Shown one piece after another: positions 1 to 4,921 of a DNA stretch of 5,933 bases. The DNA comes from Spirochaetaceae bacterium (GTDB lineage Bacteria; Spirochaetota; Spirochaetia; Treponematales; Breznakiellaceae), in NCBI GenBank assembly GCA_031284295.1, contig JAITAE010000261.1:1-5933 (forward strand), written 5' to 3'. The notes beneath the pieces were generated by a model. It was not told the origin of the DNA and made no database searches. It was given only the letters and a program-made list of their open reading frames with translations. How positions within the stretch are numbered: position 1 is the stretch's first letter; each line of letters opens with the position of its first letter. The translations under genes were made by a program, and so were the position numbers.

Positions 1-66
1 AGCTTACCCTTTAGATACATGCTGACAGTGTAATGCGATGCGGCTGGGGGCGTCAAGCCGACAAGC

Positions 67-126
67 AGTGAGTAGTTAATAGTGAGTAGTGAAGAGTGTT
101 AATCCGTGTAATCCGCGTAATCTGTG
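67..126. repeat. Two short tandem-repeat tracts
   Basis: AGTGAGTAGT occurs at 67-76 and again at 81-90, a 14-base period. It is followed by three degenerate 9-mers in tandem: TAATCCGTG (100-108), TAATCCGCG (109-117) and TAATCTGTG (118-126). No coding frame is maintained. The tracts look like simple intergenic repeats of unknown role. Confidence 0.6.
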
Positions 127-318
127 GACGATTTAGAATCCCCCTTTGATGAGTAACTGGCGGGGGCGGCGGATTGGGGGGGTGGCGGAATACCGCGCTT
201 GCGCGGGATGTAGACAGGGCGCTAAAAACTTATTCTAAACAGCGGCCTGGTCCCGCGCCACAGCCTGCGGCATTTTTTGACTAAACGCGCTCAATGTTTC
301 GCGCGCTGTTATCGGGCT

Positions 319-375
319 GGGGGGCGCGACAGGAAGGCGGTTATGTGCCGGTAACGGCATGGAAATAGCGCCCCC
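319..375. repeat. 57-bp GC-rich palindromic dispersed repeat, copy A
   Basis: The element begins GGGGGGCGC (319-327) and ends GCGCCCCC (368-375), so its ends can pair. Inside is a small hairpin, TGCCG (346-350), loop GTAA, CGGCA (355-359). A second copy of exactly the same length lies at 4922-4978, upstream of adk. Both share GGGGGGCGCGACAGG at the left and TGGAAAT close to the right end. It resembles a REP-type palindrome or a small structured RNA; the sequence alone does not decide. Confidence 0.6.
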
Positions 376-453
376 TTCATAATGAAATGAGGAATGAAGG
401 ATGAATGACAAGGCCTAGCAAATAGCACGGTCTATAACTGACATACCCGCGTA

Positions 454-513
454 TTTAAACCCGCTGGCGGGCGCGGCGCGGACTTTAAACCCACTGGTGG
501 GGGCGGGGGCGTG
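454..513. repeat. 30-bp tandem repeat with hairpins, after the ABC-F stop
   Basis: Two 30-base units start with TTTAAACCC (454-483 and 484-513). Each contains a short palindrome: CCCGC-TG-GCGGG at 460-471 and CCCAC-TG-GTGGG at 490-501, where a G-C pair in one is an A-T pair in the other. Read on the minus strand, as in the ABC-F transcript, each hairpin is followed by TTTAAA. They could act as weak tandem terminators for that gene, but the stems are short and the T runs are only three bases. Confidence 0.5.
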
Positions 514-518
514 CGTCC

Positions 519-2456
519 CTAGCCAAGCGCTTCCCACTCGCGGGCGCAGGCGTTAAGGGCGGCGTTGACGGAGGCGAGAGCGGCGCTTACTTCGCGGGAC
601 TTTTCGCCTGAAGTATAGACTTCGCGTGTGGAAAGCCGGTTTTCCAGCTCGCGTTTCTCCGCTTCGAGCGCATCTATACGTTCAATCAGGGCGGACTCGG
701 CGCGTTCAAGGCGGCGGGCGGCGGCGGCGCTCTTCTTGGCCTCTTCGCGGGCGGCCTGTCCCCGCGCGGCGGGGACAGGCTGTTTTTGTCCGGCTTCAGC
801 CGCGTTTACTTCAAACCCGCCTACCGCGCCCGGATTCCCCAGCGATTCAAGGTAGTCCGCGTAGCCGCCGTAGTGAAGGCGGTGTTCACGGCCCGCCTGC
901 AGCGCGAGCGTCTTTTTGGACAGAGCTTCCATGAAGGCGCGGTCGTGCGAGACAAAGATGACCGTACCTGTATAAGACAGCAGCGCATCGAGCAGCACAT
1001 CCTTGGCGTACAGATCGAGGTGGTTTGTCGGCTCGTCAAGTATCAACAGGTTTGCGGGGCGTAACAGCAGACGGAGCAGCGCAAGCCGGCTCTTTTCGCC
1101 GCCTGAAAGGACGGAAATCTTTTTGAACACATCGTCGCCGTGGAACAGGAACGCCCCCAGCATATCCCGGAGGCGCGGGACTATGGCCGACGCGGCTTCG
1201 TCTTCCAGACAGCCCAGCACGGTCTTTCCCCCCGAATCGCCCGCACTCAAGTTTTCGGCTGCCTCCTGCGAAAAATAGGCGCTTACGATACCCGCTCCAT
1301 AACTCACGGTCCCATCATGGCCGCCGTCCGCTCCGGCGATTATGCGCAGCAACGTACTTTTGCCCGCGCCGTTTGCCCCCACGACAAGCAGGCGCTCGCC
1401 TGATTCAATACAGAGGTCAAGGCCGGAAAGCACACGCTTTTCGCCGTAACTCCGGCCTATCCCTTCCAGTCTGAGCGCGATCCGGCCTGAATGAGGGGGC
1501 GCGGGCAGGTTTATCGCGATTCTTTTCAGGTTTTCAGGGATTTCTATCCGCTCCATCTTTTCAAGTTTCTTGACGCGCTCCTGCACCATAGCCGCCTTGC
1601 TGGCTTTGTAACGAAACCGGCGGATTAAATCTTCTGAGCGGGCAATCTCCTCCTGCTGCCGCTTGTGCGCGGCGACAAGACTTTCTATCTCGGCGGCGCG
1701 GCGCTTCTCGTAGTCCGTATACGCGCCCGGATACCGTTTAAGCCTCCCCCCAAACAATTCGTAAATCTCGTTCACGCTCACATCAAGGAAGTAACGGTCG
1801 TGCGACACGAGTAAAAGCGCGCCGTCAAATTTCCGCAGCCACTGTTCCAGCCACGCGCGTCCCTCAATATCCAGGTAGTTTGTCGGCTCATCCAGCAGCA
1901 GGATATCTGGATTTTCGAGCAGGACTTTGGCAAGCGCGATACGCATCTGCCAGCCGCCTGAAAATTCCTCCGTCAAGCTGCCGAAATCGCTTTCTTCAAA
2001 GCCCAAACCCCGCAGCACGAGCGAAATTTGTCTGTCCATCCGCCAAAACTCTGATTTTTCTAACGTTTCGTTTATGTTTTCCGCTTCATTGAGCAGGCTT
2101 TGCGTCCTCCCGCCGTCCGTTTTCACACTTTCAAGCTGATTTTCCACCTCAAGGCGGCGTTCTACCATCGCGGCAAAGCGGGAAAACGCGGTTTTTACCT
2201 CGTCCCAAAGAGTTCTTCCACCGTGAACAATGCCCGATTGCGGCAGGTAGGCGACAGTCGCGCCCTTTTCCAGCGCCCTCTCCCCCCTATCGCACGGAAT
2301 TATACCCGCCATCACCTTCATCAGCGTAGATTTTCCCGAACCGTTAGCCCCGCAAAGCGCCGCCCGCGAACCGCTTTTGAGTTTTATATCCGCGTTTACC
2401 AGTATGTCCCTGTCGCCAAACGCAAGCGACACGCCCGTAAATTGCACAAACGCCAT
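519..2456 (-). CDS. ABC-F family ATPase (ribosome-associated, two ABC domains)
   Basis: A 645-residue soluble protein with two nucleotide-binding domains and no membrane segment, so it is an ABC-F translation factor rather than a transporter. Domain 1 has Walker A GANGSGKST (36-44), signature FSGGW (165-169), Walker B ILLLDEPTNYLD (185-196) and switch SHD (218-220). Domain 2 has GANGAGKST (360-368), LSGGE (450-454), LLILDEPTNHLD (470-481) and SHD (503-505). The charged linker at about 245-315, with RFRYKASKAAMVQ, is the inter-domain helical hairpin that reaches the tRNA and peptidyl-transferase centre in known ABC-F proteins. Residues about 565-640 form an Ala/Glu/Arg-rich C-terminal coiled coil, as in the Uup and YdiF types. 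Both catalytic glutamates (DE) are present, so it should be an active ATPase. Whether it does housekeeping or antibiotic protection cannot be told. The start lacks a clear Shine-Dalgarno sequence. It is transcribed alone, divergently from the CBS gene. Confidence 0.95.
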   Translation of the reverse strand: MAFVQFTGVSLAFGDRDILVNADIKLKSGSRAALCGANGSGKSTLMKVMAGIIPCDRGERALEKGATVAYLPQSGIVHGGRTLWDEVKTAFSRFAAMVERRLEVENQLESVKTDGGRTQSLLNEAENINETLEKSEFWRMDRQISLVLRGLGFEESDFGSLTEEFSGGWQMRIALAKVLLENPDILLLDEPTNYLDIEGRAWLEQWLRKFDGALLLVSHDRYFLDVSVNEIYELFGGRLKRYPGAYTDYEKRRAAEIESLVAAHKRQQEEIARSEDLIRRFRYKASKAAMVQERVKKLEKMERIEIPENLKRIAINLPAPPHSGRIALRLEGIGRSYGEKRVLSGLDLCIESGERLLVVGANGAGKSTLLRIIAGADGGHDGTVSYGAGIVSAYFSQEAAENLSAGDSGGKTVLGCLEDEAASAIVPRLRDMLGAFLFHGDDVFKKISVLSGGEKSRLALLRLLLRPANLLILDEPTNHLDLYAKDVLLDALLSYTGTVIFVSHDRAFMEALSKKTLALQAGREHRLHYGGYADYLESLGNPGAVGGFEVNAAEAGQKQPVPAARGQAAREEAKKSAAAARRLERAESALIERIDALEAEKRELENRLSTREVYTSGEKSREVSAALASVNAALNACAREWEALG

Positions 2457-2462
2457 TTTTTT

Positions 2463-2468
2463 ATAATA
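2463..2468 (-). promoter_or_regulatory. Possible -10 element of the ABC-F gene
   Basis: On the minus strand TATTAT lies exactly at -12 to -7 relative to the ABC-F start codon, which would place the transcription start on the A of ATG (leaderless). The matching -35 position reads TACTAA, which is poor. An alternative is TATACT (2488-2493), which would give a leader of about 25 nt, also without a good Shine-Dalgarno sequence. The TTATAATAA block is nearly symmetric and also offers TATAAT on the plus strand. Confidence 0.35.
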
Positions 2469-2473
2469 ACTCT

Positions 2474-2570
2474 ATCAACATGGTTTTAGTATAGGCCGCA
2501 TTGCCTAATAATTAATCTAGCCAAAATCAGACCATCGGGGACTGACCGTCCTCCTGACAGGAGGTTTTTT
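2474..2570 (+). ncRNA. Candidate small RNA or attenuated leader, divergent from ABC-F
   Basis: A consensus -10 TATAAT (2462-2467) on the plus strand would start a transcript near 2474. The best -35-like hexamer, TTGCAC (2442-2447), is only 14 bases upstream, which is short. A hairpin TAGGC/GCCTA (2492-2507) follows, and a terminator-like hairpin with a six-T run ends at 2570, defining a transcript of about 97 nt. Within it GGAC (2539-2542) could pair with GTCC (2548-2551), competing with the terminator stem. The only start-stop frame is a 4-codon ATG (2480-2494). No family is recognised; this is a hypothesis built from signals. Confidence 0.25.
2550..2570 (+). terminator. Rho-independent terminator candidate
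   Basis: CCTCC (2550-2554), loop TGACA, GGAGG (2560-2564) is followed directly by six T residues (2565-2570), the classic plus-strand arrangement. The minus strand has no T run after the stem, so it does not serve the ABC-F gene. No plus-strand gene lies upstream, which is why a short non-coding transcript is proposed. Confidence 0.5.
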
Positions 2571-2777
2571 CACCATACATTTTTTTTCACGGTTGATTTT
2601 CAATATCCCGCATTGCCGCATCGAAAATGTTACCGAAAAAATGGGTTTGAGACAGTCCGCAAGTTCTCGTTTATCAAACCACCGGTGATGGCTGCCGTTA
2701 AACTGTATCTTTTCCCCAAAATATTACCGCCGTTCAAACCAAAATAATGCTTATGGCAGAGCGGATTAACTTTAGTC
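2571..2777. other. Spacer without recognisable gene
   Basis: There is no gene with a start signal here. On the minus strand about 48 codons (roughly 2775 down to 2632) are open between two stops, but no ATG and no ribosome binding site accompany them. It may be unremarkable spacer or a worn-down gene fragment. Confidence 0.5.
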
Positions 2778-2783
2778 TACGGA

Positions 2784-2837
2784 AGCACTGATTTATGCGA
2801 GTGCGCATTCGTCAACGTAGTTGACGCAATCGGTGCT
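2784..2837. repeat. Palindromic element folding as a three-way junction
   Basis: An outer 10-bp stem AGCACTGATT (2784-2793) with AATCGGTGCT (2828-2837), containing one G-T wobble, encloses two hairpins: ATGCG-AGTG-CGCAT (2795-2808) and CGTCAAC-GTA-GTTGACG (2810-2826). The three helices are joined by single bases at 2794, 2809 and 2827. The preceding GGAAGCACTGATTTA (2781-2795) resembles the IS/MITE terminus GGGCAACGCTGATTAA, so this may be a related miniature element. The segment from GTTGACG rightwards (2820-2847) is repeated exactly at 4694-4721. Confidence 0.55.
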
Positions 2838-2848
2838 ACTTTAATGCC

Positions 2849-2876
2849 GTATTTGCGTAATGAAATGAGCAAATAC
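2849..2876. repeat. 8-bp perfect hairpin between the two palindromic elements
   Basis: GTATTTGC (2849-2856) pairs with GCAAATAC (2869-2876) around a 12-base loop GTAATGAAATGA. The 20 bases ATTTGCGTAATGAAATGAGC (2851-2870) recur at 4743-4762, where the 3' arm is lost. Confidence 0.5.
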
Positions 2877-2880
2877 ATAG

Positions 2881-2935
2881 GGCAACGCTGATGCGCCAAC
2901 GAAGTTGGCGAGGCCTCAAGTTAATCAGCGTTGCC
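2881..2935 (+). mobile_element. IS5-related MITE, one-hairpin copy (55 bp)
   Basis: It starts GGCAACGCTGATGCGCC and ends AAGTTAATCAGCGTTGCC, so the ends are inverted repeats. It encloses one hairpin CGCCAAC-GAA-GTTGGCG (2894-2910). It is flanked by a perfect ATAG on both sides (2877-2880 and 2936-2939), a likely 4-bp target duplication, as expected for IS5-group transposition. It has no coding capacity for a transposase, so it must move in trans. The right-hand ATAG runs into the Shine-Dalgarno of the CBS gene. Confidence 0.75.
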
Positions 2936-2937
2936 AT

Positions 2938-2943
2938 AGGAGA
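2938..2943 (+). promoter_or_regulatory. Ribosome binding site deciding the start of the CBS-ACT gene
   Basis: AGGAGA ends 7 bases before the ATG at 2951, the standard distance. The reading frame is also open upstream to an ATG at 2891 inside the MITE, with AGGG (2879-2882) eight bases before it. The 2951 start is preferred because it gives the N-terminus MIVSRVMTKNP typical of CBS proteins, and the extra 20 residues come from the mobile repeat. Confidence 0.75.
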
Positions 2944-2950
2944 ATACGCA

Positions 2951-3589
2951 ATGATAGTCAGCCGTGTTATGACAAAAAATCCGGTTTATACCCACATAGA
3001 CGCGACAATGAGCGAGGCGCGTTCCTTGATGGATAGGGAAAAAATATCTCATTTACCGGTACTTGATAAAGAAAATAATTTGGTCGGTATAGCCACAAAA
3101 AAAGATATGTTAAAAGCCGGCCCCTCGCCTGCGACCAGTCTGGATATGTATGAGATCAGCTATCTTCTGTCTAAGCTGACTATTGACAGGGTAATGACTA
3201 AAAGCGTTATTACTACCGTTGAAAATGAAGTTATCGAGGAAGCTGCCAGAATGATGGCGGATAACAATATAAGCTGTCTGCCCGTTGTTCGCGGCAGGCT
3301 GTTGTTGGGCATAGTAACGGTGAAAGACCTGTTTCAAGCCTTTATCACTGCCTTTGGAGCGAGGCATCCGGGTATCAGGGTCAGCTTTTTTATGCAGGAA
3401 AAGCCGGGTCAGCTTGCGAAACTGAGCAACGCCATAGCCGAAAAAGGCGGTAACATCGTGGCTTTCGTTACGCAGGAGGGCGACTATCTCTATGAACTTG
3501 GCGGCACAATAAAAATTACCGGCATCGACATGGAGGATGTAACCGATATATTCAAGAAATCTAAAGCTGAAATCTTGGATATTCGTTAG
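2951..3589 (+). CDS. CBS-CBS-ACT domain regulatory protein (AcuB-like architecture)
   Basis: A 212-residue cytoplasmic protein with two CBS motifs, about residues 1-56 (VMTKNPV; ligand-type motif GIATKKD at 46-52) and 79-133 (VMTKSVI; GIVTVKD at 120-126). A C-terminal ACT domain follows at about 141-212 (VSFFMQEKPGQLAKLSNAIAE). Paired CBS motifs form a Bateman module that usually binds adenine nucleotides, and ACT domains usually bind amino acids or other small ligands. The combination is that of AcuB-like proteins, whose exact biochemical role is poorly defined. No enzyme domain is attached, so a ligand-sensing regulator is inferred. The gene is visibly AT-richer than the ABC-F gene. One MITE lies before its Shine-Dalgarno; another begins at its stop codon, whose TAG lies in the TTAG border. 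The ending EILDIR looks natural for an ACT domain, so truncation is unlikely. Confidence 0.9.
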   Translation: MIVSRVMTKNPVYTHIDATMSEARSLMDREKISHLPVLDKENNLVGIATKKDMLKAGPSPATSLDMYEISYLLSKLTIDRVMTKSVITTVENEVIEEAARMMADNNISCLPVVRGRLLLGIVTVKDLFQAFITAFGARHPGIRVSFFMQEKPGQLAKLSNAIAEKGGNIVAFVTQEGDYLYELGGTIKITGIDMEDVTDIFKKSKAEILDIR

Positions 3590-3684
3590 GGCAACGCTGA
3601 TTAACTTGGCGCCTCGCCAGTATAGCTGGCGCCTCGCCAGCATAGCTGGCGCCTCGCCAGCATAGCTGGCGCATCATCCTTGCC
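3590..3684 (-). mobile_element. IS5-related MITE, inverted three-hairpin copy (95 bp)
   Basis: On the plus strand it starts GGCAACGCTGATTAACTTGG, the reverse complement of the right end of the other copies, and ends GGCGCATCATCCTTGCC, a mutated version of their left end. It is therefore inserted in the opposite orientation. Its interior is three tandem 20-bp units (3611-3630, 3631-3650, 3651-3670), each a hairpin CGCCAGY-ATA-GCTGGCG. Flanks are TTAG (3586-3589) and CTAA (3685-3688), reverse complements of each other rather than a direct duplication. The left TTAG contains the stop codon of the CBS gene. Confidence 0.7.
3611..3670. repeat. Three tandem 20-bp hairpin units inside the MITE
   Basis: The unit GCCTCGCCAGCATAGCTGGC repeats three times with a single difference (T for C at 3621). 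Hairpins lie at 3615-3631, 3635-3651 and 3655-3671; the first has a T-G wobble next to its loop. The stem differs from that of the other MITEs (CGCCAGC instead of CGCCAAC), with the opposite strand changed to match. Confidence 0.85.
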
Positions 3685-3704
3685 CTAAGAAGCAAGCTCG
3701 TTTC

Positions 3705-3732
3705 AATAACATGACCAAATGGTCATGTTATT
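3705..3732. terminator. Bidirectional terminator candidate between convergent genes
   Basis: AATAACATGACCA (3705-3717) pairs perfectly with TGGTCATGTTATT (3720-3732), a 13-bp stem with two bases between the arms. It lies between the CBS gene (plus strand, ending 3589) and the GerMN gene (minus strand, ending 3746), where a shared terminator is expected. T runs after the stem are modest on both strands, so it may instead be a protein-binding palindrome. Confidence 0.55.
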
Positions 3733-3745
3733 TCCTTACAGTTCC

Positions 3746-4594
3746 TTAAAGAGAATCCCTGCTGATTGGCCGCCCTATGCGTATGCTTTCGCCGAGAAAA
3801 TCAACGCGCTGCCCCTCTATCAGTATCTGGACATCGTATATGTTCGGAAATTCTGTTGCGGTCCAGACAATTTGACGTAGCTGCGCTATATAACCTTCTG
3901 CTCCATAGCTGTTAAACATAAAAATTTCGTTAAAGTTGATGAACGCGGTATTGCCTGTAACCCGTGCGTTCTGTATCCGTGCGCCTTCCGGTATGAGCGA
4001 GGTCAAACCCTGCTCCTGTTCAGCGTCGGTGGTTCCCTGCAACAATAGATTCAACACATCAAGCAGCGGGGAATCTGAAACAAAGACTCGCCGTTTAACC
4101 GGTGATGTAAATACCATGCCTGAATTGTCAATTTTTACAAAATAAATCACGCGCTCCCGTGTTTCGGGCGGCTTTTCTTCAGTTTGAGCTTTTCCGACGG
4201 CAATCTGAGTCCGGTTTTCTTGCCCTGCCGCCGCGTCAGTACCGCCGTCAGACTGATTTTCAAGCTCCTCCGTCTCAACAGTATTTCCATTCGGTATTTC
4301 CTGTGGAAAGGACGGACGGTCAGGTTGTTCGATGGTAATTATGTTGACAGGCGGATTTTGTTCCGTCTCCTCCTCCCGCAGCGACTGTCCATCATCACCG
4401 GCAGCTACCGGCCTATTTGTCAGACGTTCAACTATATGGGTGGATTGCAGCGTTTTTCGTATATCCGGCAGCTTTATTATGAACAGCAACAGTATGACGA
4501 TGAAAAAAACCATCCAAAAAAGTATACCTAACGGCGTTTTTCGTTTTTTAGAAGCATTATTCGCACTGTTTTGGCCTGTTCTATGGACACTCAT
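3746..4594 (-). CDS. Membrane-anchored GerMN-domain protein
   Basis: A 282-residue protein. Residues 1-20 are polar and end in KKRK. Residues 21-41 (PLGILFWMVFFIVILLLFII) form one strong transmembrane segment, so the N-terminus should be cytoplasmic and the remainder periplasmic or extracytoplasmic. Residues about 45-147 are an acidic, Pro/Gln/Glu-rich low-complexity linker. The C-terminal part (about 148-277) matches the GerMN fold, with SPLLDVLNLLLQGTTDAEQ, the turn IPEGARI, and VTGNTAFINFNEIF followed by a hydrophobic helix and strand. GerMN domains occur in the sporulation protein GerM and the lipoprotein LpqB and generally mediate contacts at the cell envelope. Nothing here suggests sporulation, so an envelope-assembly role is only inferred. 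An in-frame TAA four codons upstream (4604-4606) limits the start. There is no real Shine-Dalgarno sequence. Confidence 0.85.
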   Translation of the reverse strand: MSVHRTGQNSANNASKKRKTPLGILFWMVFFIVILLLFIIKLPDIRKTLQSTHIVERLTNRPVAAGDDGQSLREEETEQNPPVNIITIEQPDRPSFPQEIPNGNTVETEELENQSDGGTDAAAGQENRTQIAVGKAQTEEKPPETRERVIYFVKIDNSGMVFTSPVKRRVFVSDSPLLDVLNLLLQGTTDAEQEQGLTSLIPEGARIQNARVTGNTAFINFNEIFMFNSYGAEGYIAQLRQIVWTATEFPNIYDVQILIEGQRVDFLGESIRIGRPISRDSL

Positions 4595-4600
4595 ACCTAT

Positions 4601-4629
4601 ATTTTACGAGAAAAAACATTAACCGTCAA
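4601..4629 (-). promoter_or_regulatory. Sigma70-type promoter of the GerMN gene, predicted leaderless
   Basis: On the minus strand TTGACG (4624-4629) and TAAAAT (4601-4606) are separated by exactly 17 bases. Five of six -35 bases and five of six -10 bases match consensus. The -10 occupies -12 to -7 relative to the ATG, so transcription is expected to begin at or within a base or two of the start codon. This fits the absence of a usable Shine-Dalgarno sequence. Confidence 0.65.
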
Positions 4630-4693
4630 TTTGCCGCGGCACAAGGCCATAAATACGCTGATTACAAAAATTATGAGGATTTGAGTACGAAAA

Positions 4694-4762
4694 GTTGACG
4701 CAATCGGTGCTACTTTAATGCGAATGTCAACGAAGTTGACACATTTGCGTAATGAAATGAGC
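4694..4762. repeat. Second copy of the palindromic spacer repeat
   Basis: Bases 4694-4721 are identical to 2820-2847 (28 of 28), and 4743-4762 are identical to 2851-2870 (20 of 20). Between them this copy has a 21-base insert containing the hairpin TGTCAAC-GAA-GTTGACA (4725-4741), where the other copy has only three bases. In both places the block lies just upstream of a MITE, so the two form a composite repeat. Confidence 0.8.
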
Positions 4763-4774
4763 TTGGCTCCTTTG

Positions 4775-4846
4775 GGCAACGCTGATGCGCCAACGAAGTT
4801 GGCGCGCCAACCTCGTTGGCGAGGCCTCAAGTTAATCAGCGTTGCC
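4775..4846 (+). mobile_element. IS5-related MITE, two-hairpin copy (72 bp)
   Basis: It has the same ends and orientation as the copy at 2881-2935 but is exactly 17 bp longer. The extra 17 bp are a second hairpin CGCCAAC-CTC-GTTGGCG (4805-4821) placed directly after CGCCAAC-GAA-GTTGGCG (4788-4804). The last 25 bases are identical to the first copy. Flanks are TTTG and CTAA, so no intact target duplication is visible. Confidence 0.75.
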
Positions 4847-4898
4847 CTAATGACCGGCTGCGCGGTTATTTTAAGAGTTTGCACCGGACTGGGGGGTA

Positions 4899-4918
4899 GC
4901 CCGCAACCGTGTGCGGGC
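4899..4918. repeat. 7-bp hairpin upstream of the 57-bp repeat
   Basis: GCCCGCA (4899-4905) pairs with TGCGGGC (4912-4918) around a six-base loop. It lies just before the second 57-bp repeat in the long adk upstream region. Confidence 0.45.
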
Positions 4919-4921
4919 GCA

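Larger units (their letters stand above)
1..518. other. Repeat-rich gene-free region downstream of the ABC-F gene
   Basis: I see no convincing gene here. The first frame is open only to a TAA at 31-33, so the tail of a gene lying to the left cannot be excluded, but ten codons are too few to call. The stretch holds short tandem repeats (67-126), a perfect hairpin CCGCGC-TT-GCGCGG (193-206), a 57-bp GC-rich palindromic repeat (319-375), an A/T/G-rich patch with the 12-mer TAATGAAATGAG (380-391, found again at 2858-2869 and 4750-4761) and a 30-bp tandem repeat (454-513). It looks like repeat-accumulating intergenic DNA. Confidence 0.7.

Noticed and set aside
626..1403. Several plus-strand open frames across the ABC-F gene
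   Set aside because: They are shadow frames of a GC-rich gene; the minus-strand protein has full ABC-F motifs.
2632..2775. Minus-strand stretch of about 48 open codons with protein-like composition
   Set aside because: It is bounded by stops, lacks an ATG and ribosome binding site, and resembles no family I can name; at most a decayed fragment.
2821..2845. TTGACG ... TTTAAT considered as a promoter for the CBS gene
   Set aside because: The spacing is only 13 bases, and TTGACG is the arm of a hairpin that recurs at 4694 with no gene correspondingly placed.
3110..3643. Long minus-strand open frame (177 codons) antisense to the CBS gene
   Set aside because: It overlaps a clear CBS-CBS-ACT gene on the other strand, starts inside the MITE, and its translation has no recognisable domain.
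3611..3670. Tandem repeats considered as a CRISPR array
   Set aside because: The 20-bp units abut directly with no spacers between them, and no cas gene is present.
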